IMG/VR virus record: IMGVR_UViG_3300021959_000041
Span: 1-59,822 of that record
Direction: 5' to 3' (one strand)
From: a virus
DNA length: 59,822 nucleotides
Shown one piece after another: positions 30,201 to 38,800 of this stretch (its first letter is position 1; every line of letters begins with the position of its first letter). A model generated the notes under the pieces. The model was not told the origin of the DNA. It searched no databases and saw only the letters and a list, made by a program, of their open reading frames with translations. A program made the translations under genes and the position numbers.

Positions 30201-31040
30201 TTATTTTATATAGGTATTTATAAAAGCATTATAATCTTTAATCCAATTTTCAGCTGACCTTTTAGAACAATTTAAATTTTTAGCATCTGGCCAAAAGTTT
30301 TGTTTAATTTTTTTTGGTCTATTTAATTCTCTATAATTATCTACTCCAGAAACAAAATATTTATGCCATATTAAATTTTCACTAGGAGCATATATGTCTA
30401 CGCCACATTGATATAGAAGTAAACTATAAAGTTCTTGCTCGCATGTACCATAATATTTATAATCATCTACAGTTAAATGTTTTACTATATCACCTTTACA
30501 AAACATGTTACCTCCAGATATATTCATAATTTTTTCATTTTTATTTTGTGCTAATTTTTGGTGGTGTGGACCTATAAAATTTCCAACAAATGGAATTTCA
30601 TTAGGTATATAAATAGAAGATAAATTTCTTTTACTATAAACTTCATAAAGTTCATTGAAGTGATACTCTCTTGGAAAACCGCTAATTACGCTTTTATTTG
30701 GCGTTTCTTTCAACATATTTATATACTCAACGTCCCAACCATTTTTAAATCTACTATGACTATCAACTAATAAAAAATAATCTTGATTATTATATAATTC
30801 TTTCATTATAATATTTCTAGCCCAGCCGCATCCTTCTGCATATTCAGGAAGCACATGTTTTATTGAAATATTTTTGATGTTAAACTGTGATAAAAAACTA
30901 TTAAAAACTAAATATGAATCCTGAATTAAAACCCCTACGTAAACCTGATTTGGACTAGTAGCTCTTTTATATAAATCAGTTACAGTGGGAAATAATTCAG
31001 AATCTTTAAATGAAGCTATGCTTACAAATATTGATTCCAT
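30201..31040 (-). CDS. Glycosyltransferase, Skp1 GlcNAc-transferase-like (279 aa)
   Basis: The start FVSIASFKDSELFPTV (5-20) and later YVGVLIQ match the GT-A nucleotide-sugar domain of the GlcNAc family (PF11397), whose best-known member adds GlcNAc to hydroxyproline of Skp1 in Dictyostelium. EGCGWARNIIM (69-79) and DSHSRFKNGWD (93-103) supply the family motif and the metal-binding DxH variant of DXD; NISGGNMFCKGD is a further conserved block. It lies one base from the radical-SAM gene and in an operon with a prolyl hydroxylase, which makes hydroxyproline the natural acceptor. Donor sugar is inferred. DNA here looks more AT-rich than the flanking fibre genes. Confidence 0.8.
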   Translation of the reverse strand: MESIFVSIASFKDSELFPTVTDLYKRATSPNQVYVGVLIQDSYLVFNSFLSQFNIKNISIKHVLPEYAEGCGWARNIIMKELYNNQDYFLLVDSHSRFKNGWDVEYINMLKETPNKSVISGFPREYHFNELYEVYSKRNLSSIYIPNEIPFVGNFIGPHHQKLAQNKNEKIMNISGGNMFCKGDIVKHLTVDDYKYYGTCEQELYSLLLYQCGVDIYAPSENLIWHKYFVSGVDNYRELNRPKKIKQNFWPDAKNLNCSKRSAENWIKDYNAFINTYIK

Positions 31041-31041
31041 G

Positions 31042-31944
31042 TTATTTTATAATTGCAGAAGAGCACTCTTTACATATAGAATTGAATGCTTTTTTATTAA
31101 CTAAATCTCTTTCTTTTGAGAACCATATTTCTTTTATTGTCTTATGTTTTAAGTTACCATAGCTATACTCCATATAATAATCATTACAACATAAAAAAAC
31201 ATCACCTTTTGGAGATATATGCAACCACTCTGTATCCCTTTTAACACTACAACCAATTACTTCTCCTTCAGGTATATTATTAAGCATGACATCTTTTAAC
31301 AAACCTGCTCTATCTATTAAGTTCCATTGCTCATATATTTTAATTGATGGAAATAATTTTTTGGCAATAGCAACCTGGTTTTGCATTTCATTTTTTTCTA
31401 AATCTGGAAAATTTTTTAGTTTAATTATATTTGAATGTTCGTTTATACCGTTTATATGTAGTAATAACAAATTAGGGTTATATAAATTATTTGAAGCATA
31501 ATCTATGTTTCTAATTAGTTTGTCAAACATAACCTCTTTCATTCCAGTTCTTTTTTCAAATAATCTTTTTTCATAAACAGGAGCATTGATTGCTATCATA
31601 CTAACAGCAGGTTGATGTTTGTTAATTAAGTCAATTTTTTTAGGCGTGAGAGGAACTCCATTTGTTAATATACATATTGTCAATTTGTTTTTATTTAATA
31701 TTTTAAGCATAGACTCGAAGTGTTTGTACAACAATACTTCATTATAATGAGAACAATAAATAAAATGCAGGTTTGGGTTTATTAAATCTCCTTTTAAATT
31801 TACAATTTCAGATATAATTTTATCAAACAAATTTATATCCATTTGATTAATTTGATTTTTAGGATTCCCTAAAGTGCTTACTGGACAAAACCAACAGCCT
31901 GCATTACATAAACCATTTGGGTCTAACTGTATGAAATTTATCAT
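31042..31944 (-). CDS. Radical SAM enzyme with SPASM-like C-terminus (300 aa)
   Basis: The N-terminus has C13-x3-C17-x2-C20 (LCNAGCWFC), the cluster-binding motif of radical SAM enzymes, on a LDPNG strand. The C-terminal part has IGCSVKRDTEW, SPKGDVFLCCND, a GNLKHKTIKEIW segment and a final ICKECS, matching the SPASM-type auxiliary cluster domain of peptide- and sugar-modifying members. It lies 2 nt after the hydroxylase and 1 nt before the glycosyltransferase. It probably modifies the same substrate (peptide or sugar), but the reaction cannot be told from sequence. Confidence 0.82.
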   Translation of the reverse strand: MINFIQLDPNGLCNAGCWFCPVSTLGNPKNQINQMDINLFDKIISEIVNLKGDLINPNLHFIYCSHYNEVLLYKHFESMLKILNKNKLTICILTNGVPLTPKKIDLINKHQPAVSMIAINAPVYEKRLFEKRTGMKEVMFDKLIRNIDYASNNLYNPNLLLLHINGINEHSNIIKLKNFPDLEKNEMQNQVAIAKKLFPSIKIYEQWNLIDRAGLLKDVMLNNIPEGEVIGCSVKRDTEWLHISPKGDVFLCCNDYYMEYSYGNLKHKTIKEIWFSKERDLVNKKAFNSICKECSSAIIK

Positions 31945-31946
31945 TG

Positions 31947-33179
31947 TTAATTGTACTTATAATGAACATCAAGAGTTCTGTAAGAATTACCTTCTAAAGG
32001 TTCTTTTCTACCGTGTTCACAAATTGCAGATTCATATATTATCATGTCACCAGGTTCTGCATATATTTTATACCATTCACCGTCATGACCCATTATATCT
32101 AAAGGCCAATCGTTTCCATATTTTTTATTTTGACATCCACATTTTAAATTTTTATCTACAATTATTATAGAGCTTACGTGATTAGATTTAAAATCTTCAT
32201 AAGTAGGAGTTATTGTTTCTCCTTTTTGATATGAATTTATACCTTGTATTAATGAAGGTTTTATTGGTTGATTGTTTATCCATTCTTTATGGACTAATAG
32301 TAATTGAGTTTGTATTAATTTTTTTATTGAAGGTAAAACGTCAAGTGAAAACATATTTACGCTTTCTTCTTTTTCTTTTAATAATTTATATGTGTCATTA
32401 ATTATATTCCACGTTTCAGGCGGACATTTTTGCAATGCAAAACCAAGGTCAGTGTGTTTGGGAATTTGCTCTTTAGATGTAAAAACTTTTGGCTCTAATT
32501 TAGAGACAGGTTTTTTTTCTTGTTTTATTAATTCTGATGCTTTTACAACATAAGATTTATTAATAAATTCTCCTTCTTCTTTTTGTTGTTTTTGAGAATC
32601 ATAATACAATTGTGCATCCCCTGCTCCATCCCAAGATTTTTCTCTCCACCATGATGTAACAACATATTTTTTACCCTCATCTACTGTAACGCCTTCATGC
32701 AAATATTGTTCTTGAACTTTTCCGTCTTTTAGATTATGCCACCATAAAGCTTTACCTGTCTCAGGCTCTATTGTTTTTTGTAGTGTTGGAAAATATGTGC
32801 CCCCACCTTTGTACCCCTCGTTTAAATAAATCATTAAAGTGTGTGTTCTATTACCTGATGCTTTACAGTGCATGTCGTAAGCAGGCCCACTAAAAAAATC
32901 ATTGTGTGGTTTGAAGTATTGACCTGGTTCATAGAGCTGTCCCTGTATAGCTTCTCCTTTATTTAATTCTAATCCTAAAGTTTCAGATATTCTTTTTTTT
33001 AAATTTAACAAAATTGGGTTTGTCATATCTAAATTAGAAGTGCTTGAAGTTCTGTGGTCAGTAACATCAGTTCTATCTGTACCTCCAACAACAACAGATG
33101 AACGAGTATGATTGGCGTCAATCATTTTAATTAATTCTTGACATTCCTCAGGTGTGATATAATTATGTATTTCCTCCAT
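31947..33179 (-). CDS. Prolyl-4-hydroxylase-like 2OG-Fe(II) oxygenase with second cupin domain (410 aa)
   Basis: Residues about 1-185 form a P4H-type dioxygenase: Y-x-P-G-Q-Y-F (83-89), metal ligands His92 and Asp94 (KPHNDFF), distal His161 (LHEG), Lys171 and TSWWRE, spaced as in prolyl-4-hydroxylases. A Lys/Glu linker leads to a second 2OG-like domain (about 265-410) that keeps GDMIIYES, EHGR and a terminal SYRTLDVHY but seems to lack the proximal H-x-D (TPTYED instead). The enzyme should hydroxylate peptidyl proline with O2, 2-oxoglutarate and Fe(II). It heads the modification cassette, just downstream of the Pro-rich 867-aa fibre. The leader AATTTAATCAAATCAAATG-like A-rich sequence replaces a Shine-Dalgarno. 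Confidence 0.85.
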   Translation of the reverse strand: MEEIHNYITPEECQELIKMIDANHTRSSVVVGGTDRTDVTDHRTSSTSNLDMTNPILLNLKKRISETLGLELNKGEAIQGQLYEPGQYFKPHNDFFSGPAYDMHCKASGNRTHTLMIYLNEGYKGGGTYFPTLQKTIEPETGKALWWHNLKDGKVQEQYLHEGVTVDEGKKYVVTSWWREKSWDGAGDAQLYYDSQKQQKEEGEFINKSYVVKASELIKQEKKPVSKLEPKVFTSKEQIPKHTDLGFALQKCPPETWNIINDTYKLLKEKEESVNMFSLDVLPSIKKLIQTQLLLVHKEWINNQPIKPSLIQGINSYQKGETITPTYEDFKSNHVSSIIIVDKNLKCGCQNKKYGNDWPLDIMGHDGEWYKIYAEPGDMIIYESAICEHGRKEPLEGNSYRTLDVHYKYN

Positions 33180-33232
33180 TTGATTTGATTTAATTTCAAA
33201 TAAAGTTAATCATAATTATTTAAAATGAAAAA

Positions 33233-35836
33233 CTATGGACAATTAGTAACAGTACACGATAATGTAAATGATGAACCATTCCAGTATCTATAGAAACTTC
33301 CGTTGTTATAATAACCTGCTAATGCAGCTCTATCACAATTTGGAGTTCTGTATAAAAGTGTTGCAGTACAGAAATCAGTTGTATTCATAAAGTATCCAAT
33401 GCTCAAACTACAAGTAAAGCTTGGAACAGGCGATGGACCACTCTGACTTATATACTCTAAGCTTACCGCATTACACGCAGGTGTTGGAGTCGGTGTTGGA
33501 GTAGGCGTTGGTGTTGGACTCGGTGTAGCTTGACAATCAAAACATAGATTAAATGACGCATACGCTAAGTACGAACCATCAGTACCACTTCCAGCGTTTG
33601 TGTCAAATTCAAAACATATCGACCCACTTTTTAACACATTAGGGAATGTAGTGCCAAATGGTGCGCTTACGTCTAATAAGTTACTAGGGTCGTTACAATC
33701 TAAATACCTTCCATATATTGTGCTCGGAGGAGTCGGTGTTGGACTCGGTGTTGGAGTCGGTGTTGGAGTAGGCGTTCCAGAACATCCAGATAACCCCGAA
33801 CAACTATTACTTACTACATCAAGTACACCTTGACAATTGTGATATCCTATATTAACAGCCGTAACTTCATAACATTGAGATGTATCAAACGTTGGACATC
33901 CACCAGTTGTACCACCAGAACTTATTTTAATACCTAATCCTATAACCAAACTATTGCTTCCTGTTATCTCAACGTGATATGTAGGGCTTGTTGTACCACA
34001 AGCAACTATCGATATTTCTTGAGTCGCAGGTGCTGGAGTAGGCGTTGGACTTGGGCTAGGCGTTGTTGCACAAGTCGTTATAGCCTGGACAGCACCGGTA
34101 GAAAGAATTAAATATTTATCATTTGAAGGTTGAGGTAAATATCCTAATTGATTAGAAATACTATACCATTCTAACCCTCCATTAAATACTGTTGTTTTAG
34201 AAGAGTTAGCGTATAAAGTGTCTCCAACAATAATTTGACCTACAGTTGCTCTATTAGAGAACACAAAGTTATTAGTTCTATGGTTACAAGCATCTGCTTC
34301 AATATATCCTTGTTGTGGCAATGCATTAATAAAGAATGAAGGGTTTTCACAATCATAACAATTATTAAAGCTTGATAAAGACTCTACGCTTATAGTTGAT
34401 GTTGCAGTTGTTGATACTGGGTTTGAGTAACAAATATTGTTATGTTTTATAAAGCCAGGGAAACTTGCTGTTGTGCTAAGTTTTCTAAATACTGCTGTAG
34501 TTGATGTTTGACATTCCGTATAAGTTGCATAATTATAAGTTGGAACTGCTCCACAGCCCGAACAACTACTAAATGTAGAATTTAATACAACAGACGAATC
34601 ATAGGATGTTGCTGCGTTATCTATAATTTCCCAACAAGTTGTACCAGTAAACTCTGGGTTTGGTGCGCTAGCTGCGCCCGTTATTTGTATTACAATACCA
34701 TTAGCTAAAGTTGGCGCTGTTAAACCTGTTACTCTTACTTTGTAAGTTGGAGTCGTAGTGAAACATTGTCTTATTTCAACATCTTGGAATGTAGGAGCTG
34801 GGCTAGGTGTTGGGCTAGGTGTTGGAGGCATACAGTCTATAATTGTATCAACAACACCAAGTGAGCTAATAAGTAAAGCATATCCACTATCTAAGTTTGG
34901 ATAATGACTATTTACGTTTGTTACACCATAAAAACTTAATCCTCCATTCCAAACATTAGTTAGACCTGAATTAGTGTAAATTATATCGTTTACCTGTATC
35001 GAAGCTACATCAGCTCTTGATGTGTACATGCTGTTAGTAGCTTGTGCGGCACACGCAGTAGATGAGTTTCCGACTCCATTACCTACTGTATACGTAGAGA
35101 ATATTTGTGTTCCAGGAGCTGGAGTTGGACTAGGCGTTGGACTTGGAGTTGGACTTGGAGTTGGACTTGGGCTAGGCGTTGTACCTAGACATGTAGCACA
35201 ATCTACATAAGAAGCAGTAATATCATTAGTGCTGGTAGAGCCAGTTGCAGAAGGAGAAGAGTAACAAAGATTGTTATCTTTTACAACCGCTGGGAACGAG
35301 CCACCAGAGACTAATCTAAATATTTTAGGAGTTGAACCACCACATAAAACATACTCTCTATAGTCATAACTAATAGGTGTCGGTGTTGGCGATGGACTAG
35401 GAGTTGGACTTGGAGATGGAGTAGGCGTAGGGGTAGAGCCACACTCAGTACAATTATTATAACTTACTAAACCATTTACATTTATAGTAGATGTTGAACC
35501 TGTAGCTTGTGGATTATCATAACAAATTGAATTATAAGATACAGTTTGTGGAAAAGTTCCTCCTTGAACTATTCTAAATACTTCATTAGGACTTACACCA
35601 TCACAAGCTGTATAAACTCTATAGTCATAAGCAATAGGTGTTGGAGAAGGGGTAGGTGTTCCACAATTTGGACAATCATCTTCAGCAAACAACACACCAG
35701 AAGCTTGCTGCCTTACAATTGACTGGTCAGAATACCATCCATCAGGAGCAAAAGAAGATAGGTCAGCATCCGTGAACAATGCAGTAGCAGTTGAAAAACT
35801 TGCTGAGCTATAATAATATGTTCCTGTTGTTGCCAT
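33233..35836 (-). CDS. Modular tail fibre with Cys domains and (S/T)-P linkers (867 aa)
   Basis: After a short N-terminal part, three types of Cys-containing module recur. Type A: 68-132, 156-217, 434-496, 707-768, each with an early Cys and a closing C-x2-C. Type B: 244-335, 511-590 and about 787-867. Type C: 349-429, 604-686. Order A-A-B-C-A-B-C-A-B. Seven linkers of alternating Pro with Ser, Thr or Ala join most of them (60-67, 135-154, 219-241, 337-348, 591-603, 687-705, 770-786). No signal peptide. It is probably a long, stiff tail appendage. The linkers resemble glycosylated plant arabinogalactan-protein modules, and the modifying enzymes are encoded next door. Confidence 0.72.
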   Translation of the reverse strand: MATTGTYYYSSASFSTATALFTDADLSSFAPDGWYSDQSIVRQQASGVLFAEDDCPNCGTPTPSPTPIAYDYRVYTACDGVSPNEVFRIVQGGTFPQTVSYNSICYDNPQATGSTSTINVNGLVSYNNCTECGSTPTPTPSPSPTPSPSPTPTPISYDYREYVLCGGSTPKIFRLVSGGSFPAVVKDNNLCYSSPSATGSTSTNDITASYVDCATCLGTTPSPSPTPSPTPSPTPSPTPAPGTQIFSTYTVGNGVGNSSTACAAQATNSMYTSRADVASIQVNDIIYTNSGLTNVWNGGLSFYGVTNVNSHYPNLDSGYALLISSLGVVDTIIDCMPPTPSPTPSPAPTFQDVEIRQCFTTTPTYKVRVTGLTAPTLANGIVIQITGAASAPNPEFTGTTCWEIIDNAATSYDSSVVLNSTFSSCSGCGAVPTYNYATYTECQTSTTAVFRKLSTTASFPGFIKHNNICYSNPVSTTATSTISVESLSSFNNCYDCENPSFFINALPQQGYIEADACNHRTNNFVFSNRATVGQIIVGDTLYANSSKTTVFNGGLEWYSISNQLGYLPQPSNDKYLILSTGAVQAITTCATTPSPSPTPTPAPATQEISIVACGTTSPTYHVEITGSNSLVIGLGIKISSGGTTGGCPTFDTSQCYEVTAVNIGYHNCQGVLDVVSNSCSGLSGCSGTPTPTPTPTPSPTPTPPSTIYGRYLDCNDPSNLLDVSAPFGTTFPNVLKSGSICFEFDTNAGSGTDGSYLAYASFNLCFDCQATPSPTPTPTPTPTPTPACNAVSLEYISQSGPSPVPSFTCSLSIGYFMNTTDFCTATLLYRTPNCDRAALAGYYNNGSFYRYWNGSSFTLSCTVTNCP
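35114..35182 (-). repeat. In-frame TPSP-encoding tandem repeat
   Basis: The longest proline linker of the 867-aa fibre. The 12-bp unit (plus strand GGACTTGGAGTT) is repeated with small changes and encodes Ser-Pro-Thr-Pro. Unit loss or gain stays in frame, so linker length could vary. Confidence 0.75.
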
Positions 35837-35847
35837 TTATAATTTTA

Positions 35848-35855
35848 CAAAGTTA
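35848..35855 (-). promoter_or_regulatory. Late -7 box TAACTTTG
   Basis: TAACTTTG on the minus strand, 11 nt before the 35836 start of the 867-aa fibre. Fits TAnnTTTG; no -33 TTTG evident. The short spacing means a brief leader. Confidence 0.4.
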
Positions 35856-35860
35856 ACCAT

Positions 35861-38800
35861 TTATGTTGAACATCTTGAATCTCCACATCCTGCTACTTGA
35901 ACAATTACTTCACCGTTTTGTCCACTGCCTCCTACATCATATAAAGATACACATCCTATTATTGAGCCAAATTGATATTGAACCTCATCTCCAACAACAA
36001 TACCTAGTGTTTGGTTTGCTTTCACATACACTGCTTGCAGACTAACACAATCAATTCCTAAGAAATAATCATATACCGGTGCTGGACTTGGAGTTGGACT
36101 TGGAGTTGGACTTGGAGTTGGACTTGGTGTAAACGTACAATTACAACACGCATCTAATAAACTTGTTGAAGAATAACACAATTCTTGACCTACTGCATTT
36201 CTTAAATCATATATCAAATATAATTTGTTTCCGTTGGCCGGTAAACCAAATTCAGCGCTATATAAATTAGGAGCGCCAGTAGTGTTTATTGGAGTAGCTT
36301 TTATTGACGCCGCTAATAAAATACTTATATCAGTTGGATTATTTTCATATAAAGCATCAGTTCTTAAATATCTAAACTCATTTTCTATTGGGTCGAATTG
36401 GAAATCATCAAAATTAATTTTGTTAGACCTCATTATAATGGTTGAACCATCAGGCGGTATAACACCTAAAGCTTGAGGGCCTTCAAGCTCTCTATATTGT
36501 GAAACTATTGGGTCACTAGGGCTAGCTAAAAAAGTAACTAAATCTGATTGTGTTGGTGAGGTAACAGTTAAATTTGTCCAACTAAATTCAGTGTGTGAAA
36601 ACTGGCCAGAGTTAGCGTTTGTAGTAAGCGTAACACTATAAACACTAAACACTTCTTCTTCTGGACACTTTACAGTAACTTGAATTGTATCATTTACTAT
36701 TGCATCCGAAGAAATAATCATAACAACTTCTGTAGGCGTTGGATTTGGTTTTGGAAACCTTAAAGTTCCACTTTGATAAACAATACCTGTAGTGTATGTA
36801 ACACCATCATATATTGCTTGAACTATATACCCTGTACCCGTCACTTGACCTTCCGTTTCTAAATCTAATCCTGCTTCTGAAACCATTTGCTGTTCCGTCC
36901 CTTCTGTTACAATTAAATCTGTGTTCTCAAAAGGAATTACATAATCTATCTCTACATAATTAAGATTTGATGGAGGGCCTACAGTTTCACCTAACTCCAC
37001 ACAATAAACAAATTCTTGTCCAGCAACAATAGTTATATTTTTAGTAACACCACATGCAGTACATAACTCTGTTTCCGGCTTTACAATTGTATTAGTTGTA
37101 AAAACATACTCTTGCATATAAGGGTCATATCCACCTAATTTTTGTGTTGATGAAGCCTCAGCAAATAAATCTCTAAACCAACTTCTCATACCTTCATTAG
37201 ATATAACCGTCAGAATTTCATTTTGAGCTGAACTACCAGTTAATTTAATAACCACATTTCTTTTAGCATCTGTAAAAAATTTGTTTTGTCCAAAAGTTGC
37301 AAAACTTTCTGGGTGATTACTTATACCATACTCTTCAATCCTAGCTATTTGTGTTCCTAAAACTTGAGGCACTGAGGTTACAACCCCGCCCCCTGTAGAA
37401 TCTGAGAGTAAGTTTTTCCCCGCTAACACATAAGATATTTTATCTTCTTGAAGTACAAGAATATCTGTTTCTCTTGCAAACAATATTTCTACATCTCCAT
37501 ACGTTTCTTCTAATGGTTTAAAGTTAGCAAGACCTAAATTAAATTCATTTAACCTATTTACATTTGATTCATCATTAAACACTCCACTATAAGTAATATC
37601 AGCAAATCTGTGAGCAGCTTTAAACTCTTCATTAGATGTTGTAAAAACTCTGTTCCCTAAATTAAAAGACTTACCTTTTATTGAATCTCTAATTCTATAA
37701 CTTTCTACACCATTACCAAAACTATAACAGTTTGTAAAACCAGGTTTTATAAGAGCTGGCTGACTAGAGGTTTGGTTTTGAACGTTTCCTAAATGCAGAC
37801 CATTACTAATATTGAATGATTTACTATTTTCATACCATGCGTCTGGTAACGCATCTTGAGGCTCTGTTTCAAAAACATAAGTTGCACCATCACCTCTGTA
37901 TACGGTAAATGAAACTTCAAGCATAGATTCTTCGTTTTCTGTTTTACCCGCAGAGTAAGAACCTGATACTAAAAGAAAAATTAAATTGTTTCCATTTGAA
38001 TCTTGAGTACTTGTGTCTTCGTAAATTCTATAATAAAAATTATCATTAAAATCTAATGATGAAGGTGTACCTCCTCCAAATAAATTATTTCCTCTTAAAT
38101 CAGAATCTTGTTTACAAGCGCTATGTATAATTTCATTAGCTGCAACGCCTAAAGGAGCAGCTCCATTGTTAACTTGAGGTGAAATAAAAGTATTTTCTAT
38201 CGTTTGAACCTGACCTGGATTTTTAACACCACTATCTAATATACTAGCAACGTTATCTCCAATAAACCAATTAGCCATATTGGTGTAATTAGTAGATGCA
38301 GTAAGCGTTTGTTCTAGTGTATAATTTCTTCTTCCATCTGCTCCTGTTCCAGTACCATTTCTTCTCATCTCAACCCTCATAACTATTCTACTTCCAACTG
38401 GCACATCATACACATCATAAGTAGGAGTTAGTGGAGATGGTCTATTTACAGTTGTAAAAAAAGGAAAAGCTATAGTAGGTATCTCTCCATCTGTTCTACA
38501 GGTTCGTTCCACAGGGTCAACAGCAATAACAGCATTAGGGTCTTGTATAGATGAAAAATTAGATGCGTTTATTTTCATATACACCCCACCTATCACATCT
38601 ACTTGAGTTCCTGATGCGTCATAAATAGATATAAATCCACTTGACTGAGCTTCTTTCTCTAACACCGTAGTTCTTATACACCTAGATGTTGGCCCAGTGT
38701 TATCTGCTTTTACAATTAAAGTGTCTCCCGCTTCTACTTTAGAAGCATTTTCTCCATCTAATAGAAAGTAACTTGAATTTGAAACTGTATCTCTATAAGC

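Noticed and set aside
33600-33833. Plus-strand frame with a Gly-Val/Gly-Leu repeat
   Set aside because: It is the reverse complement of the TP/SP-coding repeat of the fibre and has no promoter or ribosome site.
33479-36127. Regular short repeats considered as CRISPR-like
   Set aside because: Repeats are 12-bp, coding, in frame, and have no unique spacers; they encode proline linkers.
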